This document shows, piece by piece, positions 8,582 to 15,909 of a stretch of 64,000 bases of DNA. The translations under genes and the position numbers were made by a program. The stretch is taken from NCBI RefSeq assembly GCF_042429435.1, contig NZ_JBHMAF010000194.1; one strand, given 5' to 3'. The stretch is from Ectobacillus funiculus. Lineage in GTDB: Bacteria; Bacillota; Bacilli; Bacillales; Bacillaceae_G. A model generated the notes under the pieces. It saw nothing but the letters and a program-made list of their open reading frames with translations. It had not been told where the DNA came from and did no database searches. The number at the start of each line of letters is the position of its first letter. The stretch's first letter is position 1.

Positions 8582-9307
8582 ATGATTGATAAAAGCTCGC
8601 CTCTTCCAATCTATTATCAACTGGAAGAACAAATCAAGAAACAAATTGAAAGCGGTGAGTTACAGCCTGGTGATATGCTCCCATCTGAGCGGGAATATGC
8701 GGAGCTTATTAATGTCAGCCGTATGACTGTTCGCCAAGCAATGAATAATTTAGTAGATGGCGGCTATTTATATCGTCAAAAAGGAAGAGGTACGTTTGTC
8801 GCTGAAAAAAAAGTGGAACAAGAGCTTGGCAGTTTAACGAGTTTCACAGAAGATATGAAAGCAAGAGGGCTAGTACCAAGTAGTAAACTGCTGAGCTTCG
8901 AAATCATTCCAGCACCAGAAAAAATCGCCAATCAGCTGCAAATAAAAGAATATGCACCTATTTATGAAATCAAACGGATTCGCCTTGCCGACCAGGTACC
9001 AATGGCATTGGAAACCGTGTATATTTCAGCAAATCTCATTAAAGGACTCACAGAGGAAAAGGTGAATCATTCCTTATATCAATATATCGAAGAGCAATTA
9101 CATTTAAAAATTGGACATGCGACACAATCTGTGGAAGCATCCATTGCATCCGAAATCGAGGGTAAACATTTAAATATTCGCAAAGGGTCCCCTCTCTTGT
9201 TGCTGCAGCGCAAGACGTATTTAGGAGATGGGACAACGTTGGAAGTTGTAAAATCCTCTTATCGAGCTGATCGTTACACATTTACCATTCATATTAAACG
9301 ACAATGA
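8582..9307 (+). CDS. nagR: GntR/HutC family regulator NagR (YvoA)
   Basis: Repressor of the GlcNAc regulon, released by amino-sugar phosphates. The 241-residue protein has a winged-helix domain at residues 5-75 (LPSEREYAELINVSRMTVRQ, with RQKGRGTFVA as the wing) and a UTRA/HutC effector domain after residue 90 (LGSLTSFTEDMKARGLVPSS). It begins 17 bases after nagB and shares its unit, as in B. subtilis nagA-nagB-yvoA. The two matching operators near 7370 and 7500 are its likely targets. Confidence 0.92.
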   Translation: MIDKSSPLPIYYQLEEQIKKQIESGELQPGDMLPSEREYAELINVSRMTVRQAMNNLVDGGYLYRQKGRGTFVAEKKVEQELGSLTSFTEDMKARGLVPSSKLLSFEIIPAPEKIANQLQIKEYAPIYEIKRIRLADQVPMALETVYISANLIKGLTEEKVNHSLYQYIEEQLHLKIGHATQSVEASIASEIEGKHLNIRKGSPLLLLQRKTYLGDGTTLEVVKSSYRADRYTFTIHIKRQ

Positions 9308-9390
9308 GGTTATTTATATGTTACATCTTTATTTTGATGAAATCATAGCAGCGTGAAAAGGTAACTATGTTAAATCTTCAATAGTAATAC

Positions 9391-9447
9391 AAAAACAGTT
9401 TCGACTACCAAAATCTATATGTTTGGGTAGTCGAAACTGTTTTTTTT
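9391..9447 (+). terminator. nagB-nagR terminator
   Basis: AAAACAGTTTCGACTACC pairs with GGTAGTCGAAACTGTTTT, an 18-bp perfect stem, followed by eight T residues. It closes the nag unit. Confidence 0.92.
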
Positions 9448-9597
9448 GTGTACATATTTAATTAGTAATCAAGATAAGAGCTTTATTTTTTGTTTTCATA
9501 ATTGAAGCGATCTCCACTGTGATGGCATTGTTGGTACATCATCCATTGTATTAAAATAGCGAGATTTGAATAAGCTCTAATAAATTTAATAAATAAC

Positions 9598-9789
9598 CGG
9601 TTTCCATGGACTGTAGCCATTTTGCCTTGGACAACCCCACCCTTTATCAGCGGATATTTAGTATCAGGAGGTTCATGGTCAGGAGTCATACTGCAAATCA
9701 TTAATTTTACAATTGCAACAGTATTATACCTTCCATTCATCAAAGCGGCAGACCGTAATCAAATGAAGCAACAAAACAAAGTTGCATAG
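9598..9789 (+). pseudogene. C-terminal fragment of a cellobiose/lactose-type PTS EIIC (CelB-like)
   Basis: One plus-strand frame reads ILPWTTPPFISGYLVSGGSW and then SGVILQIINFTIATVLYLPF, IKAADRNQ before a stop at 9787. This is the conserved C-terminus of lactose/cellobiose-family EIIC permeases (PWTTPP..GGYL.TGGSW..VLQIIN..IA...YLPF). There is no start codon or upstream EIIC sequence; the frame closes near 9571. Only about 65 of some 430 residues remain, with a strong terminator directly after the stop. Other reading frames across this stretch have no family features. Confidence 0.82.
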
Positions 9790-9820
9790 GGGGAAGTGCA
9801 GAGCACTTCCCCCCCTTTTG
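9789..9820 (+). terminator. Terminator after the celB fragment
   Basis: GGGGGAAGTGC, an AGA loop, then GCACTTCCCCC followed by CCTTTTG. The stem is GC-rich and starts at the relic's stop codon. It probably terminated the lost PTS operon. Confidence 0.85.
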
Positions 9821-9853
9821 TTAACATTCCCATACGTAAGCACTGTCTTAGCG

Positions 9854-10405
9854 TTAATAATAGGGAGAAATTAAAAGGTATACAAGTACACCGGTGGAGC
9901 TAACATACAACCAAATCGGCATGCTCCAGCGTACGATTTTTCGATGCTTGTCAAGTTGGTTTGTCCAGCCCCAAATAAGGGAGAAAAGCGCAAGCGGAAC
10001 GATAATAGCTGCCAAAACGCTATGTGTAATTAGAATAAAGAAATAGAAGTAACGCATAAATCCCTCTCCGCCGTAATGAGTTGTTTCAACTGATAAGTAA
10101 TGATACGTCAAATAGGAAACAGCGAACAAAATGGTTGTTGTAAAGGCGGCTAACACAAAGCGTTTATGAAGTGTTATATTCCGTTTTTTAATGGCGTACA
10201 AGGCTACAAGTAAAAAAATGAATGTAAAGCTGTTAAAAATAGCATTTAAGCGCGGGAAAATCTTAATGTCAAAGGTTACTTTTCCCTGGTATCCAAGGGG
10301 TGAGAAGAATAGCAATAGAATTAATGCGTTTACGACAATTGATAGGGTAACAACAATAGCTGTGTAATTCTTGCTAGTTGTCGGGCGATTGTTTGTGCTG
10401 TTCAT
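9854..10405 (-). CDS. DUF420 (YozB-like) membrane protein
   Basis: A 183-residue integral membrane protein with five predicted helices. The family signature is present: PRLNAIFNSFTFIFL, then HKRFVLAAF and YLTYHYL, and near the end RKIVRWSMPIWLYVSSTGV. Relatives are often encoded near cytochrome oxidase and Sco/Cta genes and are thought to act in respiratory membrane assembly, but no function is proven. The ATG at 10405 is preceded by GAAGGAG; a TTG two codons upstream is less well spaced. It is a single gene with no respiratory neighbours here. Confidence 0.88.
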   Translation of the reverse strand: MNSTNNRPTTSKNYTAIVVTLSIVVNALILLLFFSPLGYQGKVTFDIKIFPRLNAIFNSFTFIFLLVALYAIKKRNITLHKRFVLAAFTTTILFAVSYLTYHYLSVETTHYGGEGFMRYFYFFILITHSVLAAIIVPLALFSLIWGWTNQLDKHRKIVRWSMPIWLYVSSTGVLVYLLISPYY

Positions 10406-10657
10406 GAGCAATAGTCTCCTTCGCTATATTTGTCTTTATCTAGAATACACACAAGTTATTCGAACCTCAAGCCAGAGGAGCAAAACGAGCATCTATCGTT
10501 TTCATTATACAAGATTGATTTTGCAAAAGTGAAATCGGATATTCCTTTTATATGAACAACTTGTGAACATTCAGAATTTGAACGGTGCAGTCTGTATAAT
10601 GTTTTCAAAAATAAGGAAAATAAGGATATATTATTACTGAATAACGGAGGCATTCTT

Positions 10658-10771
10658 ATGGATATGATGAGGATTTTTCAATATATATGTAGCGGTCTTG
10701 CGGTAGCTTGTCTGTTGTTTACATACTATCATATGCTAAAAAAGGATAGGAAAGATGAAGAGGGGGCTTGA
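10658..10771 (+). CDS. Small single-pass membrane protein (37 aa)
   Basis: ATG at 10658 has ACGGAGG seven bases upstream. The product MDMMRIFQYICSGLAVACLL continues FTYYHMLKKDRKDEEGA. It has one hydrophobic helix (residues 7-25) and a charged tail, the composition of a genuine small membrane protein rather than a chance frame. It is divergent from the DUF420 gene. No function known to me. Confidence 0.65.
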   Translation: MDMMRIFQYICSGLAVACLLFTYYHMLKKDRKDEEGA

Positions 10772-10841
10772 GGGATAATATTTATAAAGAATAGCATTGT
10801 AGGTAGAAAAATAATTGGCTGTTAAATCAGCATAAAAGTAG

Positions 10842-10868
10842 AGCTTGGGTTTTTCCTAAGCTTATTTT
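10842..10868 (+). terminator. Candidate terminator after the 37-aa gene
   Basis: AGCTTGGG pairs with CCTAAGCT (one G-T pair) around a five-T loop, followed by TATTTTAG. The tail is weak. Confidence 0.45.
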
Positions 10869-10915
10869 AGTTTTACTTTAAGAAACTACTATGAAATATC
10901 TAAAATGAACAAAGG

Positions 10916-10929
10916 GGAAAGTTCTTTCT
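10916..10929. promoter_or_regulatory. Palindromic operator candidate O1 upstream of the sugar transporter
   Basis: GGAAAGTTCTTTCT, one of three copies of the palindrome GGAAAG-NN-CTTTCC in the 600-bp gap before the transporter gene. This copy lies about 180 bases upstream of the predicted start of transcription. Confidence 0.55.
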
Positions 10930-11061
10930 TTTATTTTTGTTGAAGTATAGCGATAAATAAAATAATTCAGTGAAATTATAAAGGATTTCGAATGATCAAA
11001 TCTACAAAAAACATAGGCTTATAAGATTTTTATTTATATTTATAGAATTTTTTAAAAAATA

Positions 11062-11112
11062 TTGACAATGGGTATTTTTAAAGATAAACTCATATCTAGG
11101 AAAGAACTTTCC
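11062..11112 (+). promoter_or_regulatory. Sugar-transporter promoter with operator candidate O2 at the start site
   Basis: TTGACA (11062-11067), a 17-base spacer and TAAACT (11085-11090) form a sigma-A promoter. The perfect palindrome GGAAAGAACTTTCC at 11099-11112 begins within a few bases of the expected +1, the classic place for a repressor. The leader to the coding region is then about 270 bases. Confidence 0.65.
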
Positions 11113-11236
11113 TTTAGGAAGCGAATACAATTTAAGTTAAATAGTGTTAATCGTACTTAAATAATGATTTAATTGTTTGTATTGTTGATACTAAGGGATT
11201 TTAAGCAAGTATAGGTTCGATATTAATCTTTTATTC

Positions 11237-11254
11237 GGAAAAGTTCTTTCTTTC
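11237..11254. promoter_or_regulatory. Palindromic operator candidate O3 in the transporter leader
   Basis: GGAAAAGTTCTTTCTTTC repeats the core AAAGTTCTTTC of O1 about 140 bases downstream of O2. Apart from these sites and the promoter I see nothing else in 10772-11376. Confidence 0.5.
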
Positions 11255-11376
11255 ATGTTAAAGCGTGGGCAGATAGAAGGGGGTGAGTGATAGGAAATGT
11301 GAAGGCGCTATAAAACACGGTCTTATAAGAATGCAATGATAGGGTGGAAAATAAATATTCGGCAAGGGGTTCCATT

Positions 11377-12714
11377 ATGAAATCAAAAAAAGTCTATATT
11401 AATGTAATCTATTTTTTTGGAGCTTTAGGTGGATTGCTTTTTGGATATGATACAGGGGTAATTTCGGGTGCTTTAATTTTCATAAAGGAAGATTTGGGGC
11501 TAACTCCTTTCATGGAAGGGTTAGTAGTAAGTGGAGTGTTGATAGGGGCACTAGCAGGGGCTGCATTTGGCGGGACTTTGGCAGATCGTATTGGCAGAAA
11601 GAAATTGATTATTTGGTTAGGCGCACTGTTTTCCATTGGCGCAATTGGAACAGGATTTTCGTCGAATGTAGAGAGCTTGGTGCTATTTAGAATCGTATTA
11701 GGTGTTGCTGTGGGTGGAGCATCCGCAATTGTTCCATTATATTTATCTGAAATGGCTCCTGCTGCAATTCGTGGCAGAGTAGCTTCTCTAAATACATTAA
11801 TGAACGCATTAGGAATTCTGATGGCTTATGTTATTAATTATGTGTTCTCTTCATCTGGCCGTTGGGATTGGATGTTACTATTAGCTATTGTTCCATCTCT
11901 TCTTCTGATGGTTGGGATGTTATTTATGCCAGAAAGTCCTCGTTGGCTATTACAGAATGAAAGAGAAGAAGAAGCACGCAGAGTACTGCTCTTAACAAGA
12001 GATTCTGATGAAATAGATTTGGAAATAAAAAGTATAAAAGCATTAAAGACAGAAGAAAAAGTACCATTATCTGAGCTGTTTTCTCCACTAATGCGTCCGA
12101 TTCTTTTGGTTGGAGTAGGTGTAGCAATCTTTCAGCAAGTGATAGGAACAAACACAATTATTTATTATACACCGACTATTTTGATAGATTCGGGTATTGG
12201 AGCATCCAGTGCAATCGCTGGAACAATTGGGATAGGTATAATTAATGTACTGTTCACAATAATTGGAACTGTATTAATAGATAGATTAGGCCGCAAAATG
12301 TTGATGCTTATTGGAAATATCGGAATGTCTTTGGCGTTAGGGGTATTGGGAGTTAGTACATTATTTTTTCAGGCTCCGAGTTGGTTACTATTAGGTTGTT
12401 TAGGTTTATTTATGGTAGCGTATTCAGCGAGCTGGGGAATGGTTGCCTGGGTTGTCCTTGCTGAAATATTCCCATTAAAAATAAGGGGAACTGCTATTGG
12501 ATTTGCAAGTACATGCTTGTGGTTAGCCAATATTGCTGTATCGCTGTCCTTCCCAGTGTTATTGGAGAGTTTAGGATCTAGTGTATTGTTCCTCGTTTAT
12601 GCGGTAATTGGTATAGCAGCATTTCTCTTTGTCCTTAAATTTGTTCCAGAAACAAAAGGGAAGTCATTAGAGGAAATTGAGGCAGAGATAACAGCAAAAA
12701 AATCGATTGCATGA
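11377..12714 (+). CDS. MFS sugar porter (IolT/CsbC/AraE-like)
   Basis: A 445-residue proton-coupled sugar or polyol importer with twelve predicted helices. Sugar-porter signatures are clear: GGLLFGYDTGVISGA in helix 1, GGTLADRIGRKK in loop 2-3, VPLYLSEMAPAAIRGR after helix 4, FMPESPRWLL before the central loop, QQVIGTNTIIYYTP in helix 7, DRLGRK in loop 8-9, and FVPETKGKSLEEIE at the end. The ATG at 11377 follows AAGGGG. The downstream iolG suggests myo-inositol as substrate, but related porters for arabinose or xylose are as similar. Three matching palindromes upstream point to a dedicated repressor. Confidence 0.9.
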   Translation: MKSKKVYINVIYFFGALGGLLFGYDTGVISGALIFIKEDLGLTPFMEGLVVSGVLIGALAGAAFGGTLADRIGRKKLIIWLGALFSIGAIGTGFSSNVESLVLFRIVLGVAVGGASAIVPLYLSEMAPAAIRGRVASLNTLMNALGILMAYVINYVFSSSGRWDWMLLLAIVPSLLLMVGMLFMPESPRWLLQNEREEEARRVLLLTRDSDEIDLEIKSIKALKTEEKVPLSELFSPLMRPILLVGVGVAIFQQVIGTNTIIYYTPTILIDSGIGASSAIAGTIGIGIINVLFTIIGTVLIDRLGRKMLMLIGNIGMSLALGVLGVSTLFFQAPSWLLLGCLGLFMVAYSASWGMVAWVVLAEIFPLKIRGTAIGFASTCLWLANIAVSLSFPVLLESLGSSVLFLVYAVIGIAAFLFVLKFVPETKGKSLEEIEAEITAKKSIA

Positions 12715-12818
12715 TAATACTATTTTGAGAGTAAAGTTTTTCTATAAACTGGACGGTTGTGGCTGCGAAGGATGACTTAGTGTAGAGGTGTAAAATGAGT
12801 AAATTACCAATAGTTATT

Positions 12819-12834
12819 TTGGAAACGCTTTAGG
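12819..12834. promoter_or_regulatory. Possible CcpA cre-like site upstream of iolG
   Basis: TTGGAAACGCTTTAGG contains the AAACGCTTT cre core but deviates at both ends. It lies about 200 bases upstream of iolG, in an otherwise unremarkable 318-bp gap. Confidence 0.45.
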
Positions 12835-12915
12835 AATTGGACGGTTTATAAAGAAACTTATTCATATATAAGTTGGTGTAATGAAATGACGAATCATGAA
12901 TGGGGAGGAGGTAGG

Positions 12916-12963
12916 ATGAGTAGTTCCTGTTGCAGAAAAATGCAAAATATAGTAATGAGTTAG
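12916..12963 (+). other. Possible 15-codon leader ORF upstream of iolG
   Basis: ATG at 12916 is preceded by GGGGAGGAGGT, one of the strongest ribosome binding sites in the window, and encodes MSSSCCRKMQNIVMS. So short a frame behind such a site may be a leader peptide or the remains of a lost gene. Not recognised. Confidence 0.3.
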
Positions 12964-13033
12964 GGATTATGAGCTTTTGTAGGAGAATAGTAGATTTCAA
13001 GAACATATTTAAAAATCGAAAAGGGGTAAGAGT

Positions 13034-14056
13034 ATGAACACAGTTACATTAGGAATTATTGGTGCAGGACGTATTGGAAGATTACATGTAGATAACCTTT
13101 TAACAATTCCACAAGTGAAAATTAAAGCAGTATCAGATGTGGTGGTAGATCACTTACAGGAATGGGCTGCTAGCAAAGGAATTTCTATTCTCACAACAAA
13201 TTACCAGGATTTATTGGCAGATCCTGAAATCGATGCAGTATTTATTTGCTCTCCAACAAGCACACATGCACAAATTATTCAAGAGGCAGCACGTGCGAAG
13301 AAGCATATCTTCTGCGAAAAGCCGGTTAGCTTCTCTGCAGAGCAAACAATCGAAGCGCTGCGTGTAGTAGTAGAAGAGGACGTGCAGCTGCAGGTTGGCT
13401 TTAACCGCCGCTTTGATCCAAACTTTAAAAAGGTACGTGATCTTGTGCAGCAAGGAGAAGTAGGGCAGCCTCATATTTTGAAAATCACATCTAGAGATCC
13501 GCAGCCACCAAGCATTGATTATATTCTGACTTCAGGCGGCCTGTTTATGGACATGATGATTCATGACTTTGATATGGCACGTTATGTAATGAATAGTGAA
13601 GTAGTGGAGGTATCTGCCCAAGGAACAGTTTTAGTTGATCCTGCGATTGGTGAAGCTGGAGATATCGATACTGCCATTGTTACCTTGAAATTTGCAAACG
13701 GTTCACTAGGTGTAATTGATAATAGTCGCCAAGCTGTTTATGGCTACGATCAGCGTGTAGAGGTGTTTGGTGAAAAGGGAGTAGCAGTAGCTGACAACTG
13801 CCGCCCAACAACGGTGGAAGTATCAACAGTAGATGGCACTGTTAAAGACAAGCCGTTGTACTTCTTCCTTGAGCGTTATACACAAGCATATATCGCAGAA
13901 GTTACACAATTTTCCAAGATGATCCTAGCAGGCGAAAAGGTGCTTTGCACTGGTAATGATGGCTTGCAGGCAGAGCGAATTGCAAAGGCTGCAAGGGAAT
14001 CTTTCCTAACAGGACGTCCTGTTAAAATTGAGCATGAAACAGTAATCAGCCAGTAA
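13034..14056 (+). CDS. iolG: Inositol 2-dehydrogenase (Gfo/Idh/MocA family)
   Basis: NAD-dependent oxidation of myo-inositol to scyllo-inosose, the first step of inositol catabolism, in the cytosol. The 340-residue protein has the N-terminal Rossmann motif GIIGAGRIGRLH, the family EKP motif in HIFCEKPVSF, the NRRFDPNF substrate-loop motif, and the catalytic DMMIHDFDMARY. Start at 13034 follows AAAAGGGG. Upstream is a sugar porter and downstream a fragment of iolE; the remaining iol genes (iolABCDJ) are absent from the window, so the pathway is incomplete here and the enzyme may serve another polyol. Confidence 0.88.
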   Translation: MNTVTLGIIGAGRIGRLHVDNLLTIPQVKIKAVSDVVVDHLQEWAASKGISILTTNYQDLLADPEIDAVFICSPTSTHAQIIQEAARAKKHIFCEKPVSFSAEQTIEALRVVVEEDVQLQVGFNRRFDPNFKKVRDLVQQGEVGQPHILKITSRDPQPPSIDYILTSGGLFMDMMIHDFDMARYVMNSEVVEVSAQGTVLVDPAIGEAGDIDTAIVTLKFANGSLGVIDNSRQAVYGYDQRVEVFGEKGVAVADNCRPTTVEVSTVDGTVKDKPLYFFLERYTQAYIAEVTQFSKMILAGEKVLCTGNDGLQAERIAKAARESFLTGRPVKIEHETVISQ

Positions 14057-14241
14057 AGGCAGGGGCTTTCACTGTTCCAGGCGACGGTGGTATCGAGTTT
14101 GCGGAAGTGTTTACAACACTTGCAGCTTCTGGTTATAAAGGTTGGTTTGTTGTTGAGGCTGAACAGGATCCAGTATTAGCAAATCCTCTTGCATATGCGT
14201 TAAAGGCTCGCCGCTATATTAGCGAAAAAACAGGATTGTAA
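14057..14241 (+). pseudogene. iolE: iolE (inosose dehydratase) C-terminal fragment
   Basis: Directly after the iolG stop, in another frame, the sequence reads AGAFTVPGDGGIEFAEVFTT then GYKGWFVVEAEQDPVLANPL and AYALKARRYISEK before TAA at 14239. This is the C-terminus of IolE (FTVPGDG..DF..I...L...Y.GW.VVEAEQDP..ANP..YA..A..Y). About 60 of some 300 residues remain and there is no start. The junction with iolG suggests that one deletion removed the DNA between iolG and the end of iolE. Confidence 0.88.
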
Positions 14242-14271
14242 TCACAGTACTCACGTTGTTGAGAAATGAAG

Positions 14272-14320
14272 TAGTCCATAAAAATCCCGAAATTTAGGAT
14301 TTTTATGGACTATCTTTCTT
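14272..14320. terminator. Terminator between iolE fragment and the HSS-like gene
   Basis: TAGTCCATAAAAATCC and GGATTTTTATGGACTA form a 16-bp perfect stem, followed on the plus strand by TCTTTCTT. It can serve converging transcripts. Confidence 0.85.
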
Positions 14321-14397
14321 ACAGTGACATAAAAGAAACGCGGCTAAAGCTTGCGCACGTTCTTTTAGGTACTAAAATTTAAATTGTTAAGGCGAGC

Positions 14398-15657
14398 TTA
14401 TGGCTCCATTCTTTTCAAACGATCAAATAACAGCCCGTCCGTTCTTGGGTTTTCCCCAAGGACAAAATCCTTCATGTAATAGGAGACGTACTGACCGTAA
14501 CGGGAAGAAGTGTGACGAAGCAGCTCATCTATAGCGTAACAGCCGGTTGGTAATGAATCGAGCATTAATGAGGAGATTGCTCCGTAAACACCGCATGCAA
14601 CTTGAAAGTACGTGGCGTTTGTGTGATAGCGCTCATATATCGCACTGCTGTTAAGCATATTGTACATAAAACGTTCTTTATCATTGTATACGAGCAAAAC
14701 ACCGACGAGATCGGCACCGGCTAATTCGTTTTGGTCTGGCAGAAGCATTTTACGTGGGTAGCTCCATAGGGCGTCAGAGTTTCTTAGATTACTCCGAACA
14801 ATATTCGTTGTATGGTCGTTTATTCTATAAAGAAAGCCAACCTCTCCATTGAACCATTGACCTAAGCTAATCACCTCTTCATGCGGCATCAGGCAGCCAT
14901 GAAATTGAATATTTCCTAACGTCACTTTAAATTCTTGAGCATATACATCGTCATGCAACATAACGGGAATCTGCTGTTTCATAAAGAGTGGATAATTGAG
15001 GACTGCTTCATCAAGGAATCCTTCAGGAGACCATGTTGTGTAAATTGTATCTTCCTGAACTAGGTTTGTATCTTTATAAAAGGTTGTATCTTGTTCCACG
15101 ATGTAGCAGGCGAGGGGAGTTTCTTCAGGAGATTGCTCCATGAGATGCACTGCCATCCATTGCACAACTCCAGGGTTCATGCCAGAGCCAATAATGCTTG
15201 TTGTGTTTTGGAAGGCTTCCTTTTTTTCTATAAAACTACGGTAGCGTTCTAGGAGTCCAAATCGTGCAGTTGCCTCATTTTCATCTGCAGATTCTAAAGC
15301 AGTGCTAATATAGTGAGCTCCGAACTCATCACAGCAAGATAGCATTTGAACGGTATCGGCTCTGGATGCGTCTATTACAATGGCTGGCCCAGTGGTTTGC
15401 AGATGCTTGCGGAATACAGCTAAATCAGATAAATCAATCTCGTGCAGAATGAGCTTGTCCGAGAGTACGCTGCAAAATCCTTCGTAATATGCTCTTGGTT
15501 TTTGTTTGATATCAATCAAATGAATCTTGCAATGTTTGATATAAGAATGAATTGGATCCTGTTCATCTTGTGCGGCTTGATTTAAAAGGGAGAGGATTGC
15601 TTTTGCAGCCCCGCCGCCGCTTCCAAGTAATGAAAGTGTAAGTTGAGATTGTGTCAT
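14398..15657 (-). CDS. Homospermidine synthase-like / saccharopine dehydrogenase family protein
   Basis: A 419-residue protein with an N-terminal Rossmann motif (LSLLGSGGGAAKAIL, residues 7-21) and the fold-family elements IDASRADTVQM, GSGMNPGVVQWMA and TTWSPEGFLDEA. The last two correspond to the GANPG and NTWS segments of homospermidine synthases, so a polyamine-forming NAD(P)-dependent reaction is the nearest guess. Some expected active-site residues differ, so the substrate is uncertain. The ATG at 15657 follows a perfect AGGAGGTGA. It stands alone between two terminators. Confidence 0.7.
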   Translation of the reverse strand: MTQSQLTLSLLGSGGGAAKAILSLLNQAAQDEQDPIHSYIKHCKIHLIDIKQKPRAYYEGFCSVLSDKLILHEIDLSDLAVFRKHLQTTGPAIVIDASRADTVQMLSCCDEFGAHYISTALESADENEATARFGLLERYRSFIEKKEAFQNTTSIIGSGMNPGVVQWMAVHLMEQSPEETPLACYIVEQDTTFYKDTNLVQEDTIYTTWSPEGFLDEAVLNYPLFMKQQIPVMLHDDVYAQEFKVTLGNIQFHGCLMPHEEVISLGQWFNGEVGFLYRINDHTTNIVRSNLRNSDALWSYPRKMLLPDQNELAGADLVGVLLVYNDKERFMYNMLNSSAIYERYHTNATYFQVACGVYGAISSLMLDSLPTGCYAIDELLRHTSSRYGQYVSYYMKDFVLGENPRTDGLLFDRLKRMEP

Positions 15658-15794
15658 TGTTGTTTCACCTCCTATTTTCTATATATATATTCGATAGAAG
15701 AGAAAGTGCTTGTTCGTTTATACTAACTCTACTTTTAAAATTTTTAAGAAGGTATTTTCAGCTAAGAAGCAATTCAATACTAGCTTTATAAAAA

Positions 15795-15841
15795 TAAGAG
15801 GCCTGCATCCAAAAGGGGCTGTGTACCTTTTGAATGCAGGC
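15795..15841 (-). terminator. Terminator of the molybdopterin oxidoreductase gene
   Basis: GCCTGCATCCAAAAGG pairs with CCTTTTGAATGCAGGC (one mismatch). On the minus strand the stem is followed by CTCTTATTTTTAT. Confidence 0.75.
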
Positions 15842-15909
15842 TTAAAATATCATGTACATGCTAAAGAAACCTAGCAGTTCTATCAATAGAGTTATCACCC
15901 GTTTTGAAA

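Noticed and set aside
9483..9743. 86-codon minus-strand frame opposite the celB fragment
   Set aside because: The plus strand carries clear EIIC family sequence there, so the minus frame is a shadow.
10456..10653. 65-codon minus-strand frame upstream of the 37-aa gene
   Set aside because: No ribosome binding site, odd composition and overlap with the promoter region of the small membrane protein.
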